38,804 nucleotides of DNA from CAZYVA01 sp964650695. GTDB lineage: Bacteria; Bacillota; Clostridia; Lachnospirales; Lachnospiraceae. Position numbers and translations under genes: made by a program. The notes under the pieces were generated by a model. The model was not told the origin of the DNA and ran no database searches. It worked only from the letters and a program-made list of their open reading frames with translations. Below are positions 32,369-38,804 of this stretch, piece after piece (position 1 is the first letter of the stretch; the number at the start of each line of letters is the position of its first letter). The stretch lies in contig CAZYVA010000009.1 in the NCBI GenBank assembly GCA_964650695.1, forward strand, positions 1 to 38,804, in the 5' to 3' direction.

Positions 32369-33484
32369 CTAAATCACATCATACCGCCGTATATAACATG
32401 GCTTTTTCCCGTCCCCGATGACCTCTTTCACTTTCGTGATTTTTGCGTTCCGGTCAACGACAAGATTTTCAACATGTACATTGTCCCCAATCGTGACATT
32501 CGAGAGGATCACGCAGTTCTTTACGATGGCGCCTTTCCCAATCTTGCACCCGCGGCCCAGCACACTGTTCTCCACGCTCCCTTTGATGGCGCAGCCATTG
32601 GAGATCACAGATTGCTTCGCGTTGCCGCCCACAAAATATTTGGTCGGGCAGGAATCATTGGTCCGTGTATAGATCGGCCAGTCCGGGTCGAACAGGGAAT
32701 ATGCGGTGTCTATATCGATCAAGGACATATTTGCATTGTAATATCCCCAGATATCCGTAATGGAAGCGAAAAAGCCCCGGTGGGACACGCCGCGGACATC
32801 CAGGTTTTCGCACTCGCTGTCTACGATATCCCGCAGTTCATACAGGGAAGAGGTCTTGTGGGCTTTTTTTACCAGCTCCATGAACAGTTCTTTTTTCATC
32901 ACATAAGTATCCATAAAGATGTTCCGGTTTTTTGCGGTTCCCTGGTTCCTTTCGATTGACTGCACGCCCTTCTGCCTGTTCAGGTTCAGGAAATCGCAGC
33001 TTAAGTAATCCTCTTTCGCGTTGTCCACGGAGTGGTACAGCAAGGTGATATCCGCCCCGGAGTCTATATGTGTCTGGAGAAGCACATTGTAGTCCTGCGC
33101 GTAAACCATGTAACTCGGAGCCACGATGACATATGGATCAATGACCTGCTCGATGCTTTCCATATTTTCCATATAGGCGTCGATATCGTTGTTGTACATA
33201 TCCCGGTCGATCATGGAATCCGCGAACAGCATATGCAGCTTCCCGCTCTTGGAGTTGATGTTGTAGTGGCGTCCGCTCCCTAAATGCTCTACAAGCGAAC
33301 GCGGCTTTGCGTTAATATACACCTGGACATGGTCCATGCCGCTGTTGCTCATGTTCGAGATGGGAAAATCGACTACGCGGTATCTTCCCAAAAAAGAAAA
33401 CGCGGCAATCGGGCGGTAATCATGAAGCCCTTCCACCCAGATATGCTTTCCGGCAAAACTGACAATCCCCAACGCATCACACAT
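32369..33484 (-). CDS. glgD: GlgD subunit of glucose-1-phosphate adenylyltransferase
   Basis: Partner subunit of ADP-glucose pyrophosphorylase; Firmicute GlgD has little activity alone but boosts GlgC. 371 residues. The N-terminus LGIVSFAGKHIWVEGLHDYRPIAAFSFLGRYRVVDFPISNMSNSGM lacks the GGxGxRL nucleotide loop of GlgC, as expected. The C-terminal left-handed beta-helix shows hexad repeats (GSVENSVLGRGCKIGKGAIVKNCVILSNVTIGDN). Overlaps the glgC end by 8 nt; terminator follows. Confidence 0.95.
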   Translation of the reverse strand: MCDALGIVSFAGKHIWVEGLHDYRPIAAFSFLGRYRVVDFPISNMSNSGMDHVQVYINAKPRSLVEHLGSGRHYNINSKSGKLHMLFADSMIDRDMYNNDIDAYMENMESIEQVIDPYVIVAPSYMVYAQDYNVLLQTHIDSGADITLLYHSVDNAKEDYLSCDFLNLNRQKGVQSIERNQGTAKNRNIFMDTYVMKKELFMELVKKAHKTSSLYELRDIVDSECENLDVRGVSHRGFFASITDIWGYYNANMSLIDIDTAYSLFDPDWPIYTRTNDSCPTKYFVGGNAKQSVISNGCAIKGSVENSVLGRGCKIGKGAIVKNCVILSNVTIGDNVHVENLVVDRNAKITKVKEVIGDGKKPCYIRRYDVI

Positions 33485-34625
33485 ACGATTCGACCCCCTT
33501 TACACGCTTTGCGACCAGTTCAATATTTTCACTCTTTGCGCTTCCGACCTTTGCGCCCCTGCCGATTTTGACATCATTGGCAACCAGGGCGCGGGTGACA
33601 ACCGCATCTGCTTCTATCTCCGCCCCCGGCATCAGTACACTGTCGATGACTTTCGCGCCTTTATGAACCTTTGCCTCGGTAAACAATACGGAATTTTTCA
33701 CCTCTCCATCCACCACACAGCCTTGCGTGATATAAGCGCGGTTGATGTCCGCGTCTGGCCCGATATACTGCGGCCTTGTCGTCACATCCTCCGTATAGAT
33801 CTTCCAGTTGGGATCATCCAGCTCCAGTTCATTCCTGGAATCCAGGAGATCCATATTCGCTTCCCAGAGGGAATCGATCGTCCCTACATCCTTCCAGTAG
33901 CCTTTAAACTTATAAGCAACCAGCTTCCGGCCCTCACTCAAAAGCGCGGGGATGATGTCTTTTCCAAAATCATGGCTGGACTCCGCGGATTTCATATCCG
34001 CTACAAGCGCTTTACGCAAGGTCTTCCAATTGAAAATATAAATCCCCATGGATGCAAGGTTGCTTTTCGGATGCTGAGGCTTTTCCACAAATTCTACGAT
34101 CTCCCCGTTTTCATTTGTGTTCATGATCCCAAACCTGCTCGCTTCTTTCATCGGGACTTCGATCACGGCGATCGTCGCGTCTGCTTTCTGCTCATTGTGG
34201 TAGGACAGCATTTTGGAATAGTCCATTTTATAAATGTGGTCCCCGGAAAGCACCAGCAGATACTCCGGTGAATATGGATCGATGAAATCAATATTTTGGG
34301 AAATCGCGTCCGCTGTGCCACGGTAAACATCCAGGTTGGCGTCCGCTTTTTCACGCGGCGGGAGCACAAACACGCCGCTGTCCCTTGCATCCAGCCCCCA
34401 GCGTCCCCCCGCCGCCACATAGCTGTTTAACAGGACAGATTCATACTGCGTGAGCACACCTACCACATTGACCCCGCTATTCGCGCAGTTACTGAGGGGA
34501 AAGTCAACAATCCGGTATTTTCCGCCATAGGCAACCGCCGGTTTTGCCACTTTATTAGTCAATTCATGAAGACGGCTTCCCCGCCCGCCGGCTAAAATCA
34601 TCGCTAACATATTGTTTTGTTTCAT
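33477..34625 (-). CDS. glgC: Glucose-1-phosphate adenylyltransferase, catalytic subunit
   Basis: Makes ADP-glucose for glycogen. 382 residues. MILAGGRGSRLHELTNKVAKPAVAYGG is the nucleotide loop with catalytic Lys; LVLSGDHIYKMDY, FVEKPQ and YWKDVGTIDSLWEAN are active-site motifs; a beta-helix follows (ITQGCVVDGEVKNSVLFTEAKVHKGAKV). GGGAGGG lies upstream of the ATG. Operon glgC-glgD; glycogen synthase and branching enzyme are not in view. Confidence 0.96.
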   Translation of the reverse strand: MKQNNMLAMILAGGRGSRLHELTNKVAKPAVAYGGKYRIVDFPLSNCANSGVNVVGVLTQYESVLLNSYVAAGGRWGLDARDSGVFVLPPREKADANLDVYRGTADAISQNIDFIDPYSPEYLLVLSGDHIYKMDYSKMLSYHNEQKADATIAVIEVPMKEASRFGIMNTNENGEIVEFVEKPQHPKSNLASMGIYIFNWKTLRKALVADMKSAESSHDFGKDIIPALLSEGRKLVAYKFKGYWKDVGTIDSLWEANMDLLDSRNELELDDPNWKIYTEDVTTRPQYIGPDADINRAYITQGCVVDGEVKNSVLFTEAKVHKGAKVIDSVLMPGAEIEADAVVTRALVANDVKIGRGAKVGSAKSENIELVAKRVKGVESYV

Positions 34626-34657
34626 AGTGAGCCCTCCCTTTCATTAGGTTGGTTTCT

Positions 34658-34686
34658 ATTATACAGTCTTTCTATATTTTTTTCCA
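34658..34686 (-). promoter_or_regulatory. glgC promoter
   Basis: TATAAT at 34658-34663 with a weak -35, TGGAAA, 17 nt upstream, embedded in A/T-rich DNA. Leader of about 25-30 nt before glgC. Confidence 0.6.
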
Positions 34687-34745
34687 TGTTTTTGTGCAAA
34701 AAAAGCAGTTTTTTTAAACAATGTTTGTTACTTTTCACAATGATT

Positions 34746-34783
34746 ATGCCCCGGCGCATTTTCGGATAAAGCCGCCGGGGCAT
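34746..34783 (-). terminator. Hairpin after the dipeptidase gene
   Basis: ATGCCCCGGCG (34746-34756) pairs with CGCCGGGGCAT (34773-34783), 11 bp, 16-nt loop, 26 nt past the stop. The minus-strand tail AATCATTG has no clear T-run, but the GC-rich stem between operons argues for termination. Confidence 0.6.
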
Positions 34784-34809
34784 TTCTTTTGTTCCTTATT
34801 CCATTTTCA

Positions 34810-35784
34810 TCATCCGATGGTTTCCCGGAGTACCCGCTGGAAATTGCCGTAGGCAATCTTTTCCCGCTCTTCTTCCGAAAACCCCATCTGCTCCAGGCAC
34901 ACGAACAGGTTCGGGATCTCGGAGCAGTCCCGGATGCCATCTGTACTCGGAGAACGGTCTGTCATCGTCCCCATTGTATCTTCGTTTTCCAAAAACTCAA
35001 AGAAATCAAATCCGCACCCCACATGGTCGATCCCCATCACTTCCACCATATGGGCAGCATGTTCAGCCAGCCGCCGTACATTTTGCTTTTCCATCTTTTC
35101 ATCGATAAACTGATTGAACGCATTCAGCCCGACGACGCCGTTCGCATCCCGGATCGCCCTCAACTGGCTGTCTGTCAGGTTCCTGGGGACATTGCATAAC
35201 GCCCTGCTGTTGGAATGGGACGCGACAAATGGCTTTGCGGTCATCCCGGCAATATCCCAGAAACCGGCGTCATTCAAGTGTGAGACATCCACCAGCATCC
35301 CTTTGTCCTGCATCCTGCGGACGACTTCTTTTCCCGCGGCGCTAAGCCCCGCGTCCGAACCGCTCGTCGCCCCGGAACCCAGCTCATTTACCTCGTTCCA
35401 GGTCAACATGCCGTGGCGGGCCCCAAATTCATAATATGTATCCAATTTGGAGACATCCCCCTGCATCGCCGCCATGCCCTCGATCCCTATAAAAATATAA
35501 ATCTTCCCGTCTGCCTTTGCCTGCTGCATCTCTTCATAGGAATGGACGATCCGGATGCTTTTGCACTCCGCGATCTCCGCTTTTGCGGCTTGCATGATTT
35601 CTTTTGTCCTCTTCACATAATCCGTATCATAAGGCGGATCAACCCATATCACAAAAATACTGCCTTCTACATTTCCTTTCCGGAACCGCTCCAAATGCTG
35701 CCGGTCAAATACATGGGTCTCCCCGCGGAGCCTTCTGGCAGTAACATCGCACCAAATATCCGAATGTGCGTCAAAACATCTCAT
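34810..35784 (-). CDS. Membrane-dipeptidase-family (M19) metallopeptidase
   Basis: 324 residues, no signal peptide, so cytosolic. FDAHSDIW carries the first metal pair (His-x-Asp), IGIEGMAAMQG the bridging Glu, VDVSHLNDAGFWDI and FVASHSNSRALCNVPRNLTD the remaining His ligands, and IDHVGCGFDFFEF the C-terminal Asp. Members cleave dipeptides, including ones with D-residues. It follows the DUF819 permease gene by 48 nt in one operon, suggesting uptake and hydrolysis of small peptides, perhaps from cell wall; the pairing, not the sequence, suggests this. Confidence 0.92.
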   Translation of the reverse strand: MRCFDAHSDIWCDVTARRLRGETHVFDRQHLERFRKGNVEGSIFVIWVDPPYDTDYVKRTKEIMQAAKAEIAECKSIRIVHSYEEMQQAKADGKIYIFIGIEGMAAMQGDVSKLDTYYEFGARHGMLTWNEVNELGSGATSGSDAGLSAAGKEVVRRMQDKGMLVDVSHLNDAGFWDIAGMTAKPFVASHSNSRALCNVPRNLTDSQLRAIRDANGVVGLNAFNQFIDEKMEKQNVRRLAEHAAHMVEVMGIDHVGCGFDFFEFLENEDTMGTMTDRSPSTDGIRDCSEIPNLFVCLEQMGFSEEEREKIAYGNFQRVLRETIG

Positions 35785-35832
35785 TCGGGCACCTCCTTTC
35801 CTGGTCTTTTGTTTCCCAAACCGAAAAGAACA

Positions 35833-37086
35833 CTACGCCCCAAGAACGTATCCAACGATCGTACCTGCATAATTGCCGATCACGTAGCCCAATGTGCCGA
35901 TCAGCATTGCCGGGCCTACCAGCTTAGCCCACCCCTGGGAGATCGCCATGCCCGCCGCCGTCGTCGGGCCGCCGATATTTGCGTTGGATGCAATGATGGC
36001 CTCCTCAAGGTTGAATTTCATAACCTTTGCCCCCACAAAACAGAACACCATGTTGATCAATACCATGATCGCTGTCAGGACAAGGAGCAGCGGGGCCTGT
36101 GTCACAACCGTGACGATATTGGCCGGAACCCCGATCACAAACAGGAACAGGTAAATCAGGTAGGTGCCGATTTCCTGGGAACCATGCATCAAAGAAACCT
36201 GCTTCCGGAATCCGGTAGCCACAATCACGGAGATCGTAGTGATCCATACATACTGGCTTCCGAAGAATGTGTTGCAGATATCGCCCACCGGGTTGCCGGT
36301 CGGGATCACCGCCGCCAAACCAGCCGCGATCAACTGCGACGCCCATACGACCGCGATCGCGTAAGCAAAATTCATCGCGATATCCTTCAGGGAAATATCC
36401 TTGCGGCTCCAGAATGCCGCCGCCTGCGTCTGGGCTTCGTCCCTCTTGCTTGTGTCCGCTTCGACCTCGTCGATATGCGGATGCGCGAAATGGCTGCGGA
36501 AAAACTTCATTCCGGCGAAAGCGATCAATACAAAGAAATAGATCGCCATCAGAAGGTTATCCGCCACTGTCGCGGAAGCGGTCAGCTCACCGCCGTCAAA
36601 CTGGCTCGCCATCGCCGCGAAGTTCACGCCGCCGCCGATGTAGGAACCCGTCATCATCGCTGCCACCTTTGCAAGCCCCTGCGCATCCCCGAACGGGACT
36701 TTCAGCGCGTTGAACGCGACGATCGCGCCGACAACCGTCCCCACCGCGCCGCACAGGAAAATCGCCAGCATACGCCCAGCATCCTTCCAGATTTGTTTCA
36801 GGTCGCACTGCAAAAGCAGAAGCGGAATGCCCATCGGGACGACGATCCCCCATACGATGTCATCATACAAGGTACAGCTCGTCGGGATGATCGAAAGATT
36901 GGCAAGTACCATAGCCATAATCAGGGCGATGATCGCGCCGGATACCTTGGACGCCCAGGTATACTTCTGCTCCAGGTAAATGGAGACCGCGACGCCGAGG
37001 CACAGGATCATCATCAACGACCATGTGTCATCCGGCGAGACAAGCGTCTCGCGCCCGATTAAGGACGTAAAAACAGAACTTAACAT
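35833..37086 (-). CDS. DUF819-family membrane protein (YjcL-like permease)
   Basis: 417 residues, about ten membrane segments. Internal symmetric glycine motifs are typical: MMTGSYIGGGVNFAAMA and ASNANIGGPTTAAGMAISQGW, as in the family of putative amino-acid or peptide carriers. The central hydrophilic loop (SHFAHPHIDEVEADTSKRDE) is charged. I use the ATG at 37086 (MLSSVFTSLIGRETL), with AAAGGAG 10-11 nt upstream; the frame to 37164 would start inside the leader. First gene of an operon with the M19 dipeptidase behind a consensus promoter. Substrate not established. Confidence 0.88.
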   Translation of the reverse strand: MLSSVFTSLIGRETLVSPDDTWSLMMILCLGVAVSIYLEQKYTWASKVSGAIIALIMAMVLANLSIIPTSCTLYDDIVWGIVVPMGIPLLLLQCDLKQIWKDAGRMLAIFLCGAVGTVVGAIVAFNALKVPFGDAQGLAKVAAMMTGSYIGGGVNFAAMASQFDGGELTASATVADNLLMAIYFFVLIAFAGMKFFRSHFAHPHIDEVEADTSKRDEAQTQAAAFWSRKDISLKDIAMNFAYAIAVVWASQLIAAGLAAVIPTGNPVGDICNTFFGSQYVWITTISVIVATGFRKQVSLMHGSQEIGTYLIYLFLFVIGVPANIVTVVTQAPLLLVLTAIMVLINMVFCFVGAKVMKFNLEEAIIASNANIGGPTTAAGMAISQGWAKLVGPAMLIGTLGYVIGNYAGTIVGYVLGA

Positions 37087-37166
37087 GTTTCTCTTTCTCC
37101 TTTCTATATCAACCATTGTTCTCGAAAGACAAAGCGGCTCCCCTAAGCCGCCCCGCTTTCCCATTG

Positions 37167-37195
37167 ATTATACCCCTGTCACTGCCTTTTGTCAA
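37167..37195 (-). promoter_or_regulatory. Perfect consensus promoter for the DUF819-dipeptidase operon
   Basis: TTGACA (37190-37195), 17-nt spacer, TATAAT (37167-37172): six of six at both boxes. The leader of about 75 nt can form a hairpin GCGGCT-TAGGGG-AGCCGC. Confidence 0.9.
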
Positions 37196-37211
37196 TTTTT
37201 CATTGGATCCC

Positions 37212-37238
37212 GGTTTGAAAGGTTTGGAAGGTTTGGAA
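37212..37238. repeat. Three 9-bp direct repeats upstream of the DUF819 promoter
   Basis: GGTTTGAAA, GGTTTGGAA, GGTTTGGAA in tandem, starting 17 bp upstream of the -35. Possible activator or repressor site; also upstream of the divergent DUF62 gene. Confidence 0.55.
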
Positions 37239-37300
37239 GATGTGATCCCCCAGATTCTTGCTATAATCCCCTCTTATAACCAGTTCTAAATTTTAAGTAC

Positions 37301-37328
37301 TTGAATTTTCGGGGCAATGTGATAGAAT
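37301..37328 (+). promoter_or_regulatory. Promoter for the DUF62 gene
   Basis: TTGAAT (37301-37306), 16-nt spacer, TAGAAT (37323-37328). Transcription would begin near 37335, giving a leader of about 165 nt. Confidence 0.6.
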
Positions 37329-37354
37329 TTCATATTAGAAATTTTTCATAAAAA

Positions 37355-37457
37355 TATCCGGATCCGGATAACCGTTTTGGACAGCGGGGAAACCTGTAAA
37401 CTGACAGGCTGTAGTAGCCTGCAAAATCGGAAACGGCAGAGGAACTGGTATTTGTTC
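37355..37457 (+). promoter_or_regulatory. Structured 5' leader of the DUF62-ECF operon (candidate cis-RNA)
   Basis: Begins with a 16-bp perfect palindrome TATCCGGATCCGGATA (37355-37370). Then a possible three-way junction: CCGTTT (37372-37377) with AAACGG (37431-37436), ACAG with CTGT (37381-37397), and CAGGCT-GTAGT-AGCCTG (37405-37421). A further GGAAC/GTTC hairpin lies before the ribosome site. It matches no riboswitch class that I recognise. Confidence 0.4.
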
Positions 37458-37501
37458 TTCCCGTCCGAAACCGAAAAGATTATTGCAGGAGGAAAAGAAA
37501 T

Positions 37502-38347
37502 ATGGACGCACTTGTATTACAGACAGATTTCGGCCTGCAGGACGGCGCGGTCAGCGCTATGTATGGCGTGGCCCATTCTGTCAACAGGGATCTGCAGATT
37601 TTCGACCTGACACATGAAATTGAGCCATACAATATCTGGGAGGCCAGTTACCGGCTGATCCAGACGGTATCTTTTTGGCCGGTGGGCACGGTGTTTACAT
37701 CGGTGGTGGATCCTGGGGTTGGCTCTACAAGAAGAAGCATCGTGGCAAAGACAAAGGGCGGCCAGTATATCGTGACGCCGGATAATGGGACGTTAACGCA
37801 CGTGAAGCGGCTTACCGGGCTTTCGGAGGCAAGGGTGATCGATGAGAAAGTGAACCGTCTGCCGCACTCGGAAGGAAGCTATACATTCTATGGGCGGGAT
37901 GTGTACGCCTTTACGGGCGCAAAGCTGGCGGCTGGGGAGATCACGTTCGAAGAGGTGGGCCCCAAAGTGCCTGTAGAGAGCATCATTGAGCTGTCTGTGA
38001 TACCTCCGGAATTGAAGGATGGCGCCGTAAGCGGGACAATTGATGTGCTGGATGTGCGTTTCGGAAGCCTCTGGACAAACATTACAAAGGAGCTGTTTGA
38101 AAAGGTCGGTATCCAGTACGGGGAACGGGCTGAGATCCAGATCCGCAACGATACCCGGACGCTGTACCGTAATACCATGATATATGGCCGCTCTTTCGCT
38201 GATGTTTATGTCGGGGAGCCGCTTTTATATGTCAATTCTTTAAATTTCATGGCAGTGGCGATCAATCAGGGAAGCTTTGCAAAAGCATATAACATCGGTA
38301 CGGGAAAAAGCTGGCATATTGAACTGCGAAAAGACAGCAGGGCATAG
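37502..38347 (+). CDS. SAM hydroxide adenosyltransferase / SAM hydrolase (DUF62)
   Basis: Members cleave S-adenosylmethionine to adenosine and methionine using water or hydroxide. 281 residues. The N-terminal LVLQTDFGLQDGAVSAMYGVAHSVNRDLQIFDLTHEIEPYNIWEAS and VVDPGVGSTRRSIVAKT are the family core, followed by ITPDNGTLTHV-like and GRDVYAF motifs; the C-terminal beta-barrel has VRFGSLWTNI and INQGSFAKAYNIGTG. GCAGGAGG lies 9 nt before the ATG. It leads a plus-strand operon with an ECF S component 199 nt downstream, hinting at a role in using or salvaging the imported compound. Confidence 0.92.
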   Translation: MDALVLQTDFGLQDGAVSAMYGVAHSVNRDLQIFDLTHEIEPYNIWEASYRLIQTVSFWPVGTVFTSVVDPGVGSTRRSIVAKTKGGQYIVTPDNGTLTHVKRLTGLSEARVIDEKVNRLPHSEGSYTFYGRDVYAFTGAKLAAGEITFEEVGPKVPVESIIELSVIPPELKDGAVSGTIDVLDVRFGSLWTNITKELFEKVGIQYGERAEIQIRNDTRTLYRNTMIYGRSFADVYVGEPLLYVNSLNFMAVAINQGSFAKAYNIGTGKSWHIELRKDSRA

Positions 38348-38546
38348 CGGCTGTCAAGGATCCCGCGGAAGCTGGCTTATGATTGAAGAGGAATCCAACA
38401 TATGGAAAGTATGTGGAGATAAATATTACAAAAGGGAACGTGTGGAAAACGGGAAGGACGCGTTCTTCACAGGCGGGTTTTGTGTCCGGGCGCGCATGGC
38501 GCGGACCCGTCAGACAAAGAATGTGCGCAGAAGTGGAGAGAAAAGA

Positions 38547-38804
38547 ATGAATCAAAAATTTTCAGTAAAAACAATTGTTGCGATTGGCATTGGCGCCGCC
38601 TTGTTTTTCGTGCTCGCAAGGTATCTCATGATTCCGTCGCCGATCCCTAATGTTACTTTCGGCGCGCAGTACAGCCTGCTGTCTTTTATGTCGATCCTGT
38701 TTGGCCCGGTTGCGGGATTTTTAATCGGCCTGATCGGACATATGTTAAACGACCTTGCGGGCGGCTGGGGCCTGTGGTGGAGCTGGATTGTTGTTTCCGG
38801 CATT
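38547..38804 (+). CDS. ECF transporter S component, UPF0397-like (partial)
   Basis: 86 residues visible; the 3' end lies beyond the window. MNQKFSVKTIVAIGIGAALFFVLARYLMIPSPIPNVTFGAQYSLLSFMS and FGPVAGFLIGLIGHMLNDLAGGWGLWWSWI match the UPF0397 group of substrate-binding membrane subunits, which work with EcfA ATPases and EcfT. The ATG at 38547 has GTGGAGAG upstream. The frame stays open for 56 further codons upstream to an ATG at 38379, but the family starts here. Substrate unresolved. Confidence 0.88.
   Translation, partial: MNQKFSVKTIVAIGIGAALFFVLARYLMIPSPIPNVTFGAQYSLLSFMSILFGPVAGFLIGLIGHMLNDLAGGWGLWWSWIVVSGI

Noticed and set aside
35413..37062. 549-codon plus-strand open frame
   Set aside because: It is antisense to the dipeptidase and DUF819 genes, His/Arg-rich, with no family features. 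Both minus-strand genes have clear motifs and ribosome sites.
37298..37420. FMN-riboswitch-like strings (TCGGGGCA, GGCTGTAGTAG)
   Set aside because: The first overlaps the likely promoter and the conserved order and pairing of the RFN element are missing.
1..38804. tRNA, rRNA, CRISPR, prophage, transposase or toxin-antitoxin genes
   Set aside because: Intergenic stretches were read on both strands and none showed a convincing signature. The two 100-N gaps cannot be judged.

Overview
The window is a 38.8 kb piece of a draft genome from a low-to-mid-GC Firmicute. Strong AGGAGG ribosome sites, a glgC/glgD pair, ECF transporters, an argCJBD cluster and a lepA-hemW neighbourhood point to Clostridia, most likely Lachnospiraceae; this placement is inference. 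Almost every gene lies on the minus strand. The exceptions are a secreted cysteine-peptidase-like protein (12117-13841) and the right-hand pair 37502-38804. Three runs of N (10, 100 and 100 bases) mark assembly gaps. I see no rRNA, tRNA, CRISPR array, phage or transposase.

Left part (1-9416): a sulfate-type ABC importer operon (sbp-cysT-cysW-cysA) lies directly downstream of a LacI-family regulator. A near-consensus promoter in front of sbp sits between two identical LacI-type operators. Downstream come rfbA, glf and a large YfhO-type membrane protein that runs off the window, all likely serving cell-surface polysaccharide synthesis.

Centre (9510-25951): an electron-bifurcating NfnAB-type flavoprotein pair has its own promoter and terminator. 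A membrane-anchored Ig-like/NlpC-like protein faces a BrkB/YihY membrane protein. Then, read along the minus strand, a long co-directional cluster runs comEA, response regulator, histidine kinase, GerMN lipoprotein, comEC, holA, lepA, hemW. This embeds a two-component system plus GerMN lipoprotein between the two DNA-uptake genes. lepA carries an in-frame TAA in its conserved C-terminus. A structured 100-130 bp intergenic repeat occurs three times here, and two of the copies coincide with the assembly gaps.

Right part (26019-38804): a YdcZ-type permease, then the arginine operon argC-argJ-argB-argD with two ArgR-like boxes over its promoter, a putative heavy-metal/manganese permease, glgC-glgD for ADP-glucose and glycogen synthesis, and a DUF819 permease-M19 dipeptidase operon behind a perfect consensus promoter. 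Divergent to these is a SAM hydroxide adenosyltransferase (DUF62) followed by an ECF-transporter S component, preceded by a leader with a possible structured RNA.

The items most worth a second look are the lepA stop codon, the dual-operator control of the sulfate importer, the structured repeat family, the comEA/two-component/GerMN/comEC arrangement and the DUF62 leader.
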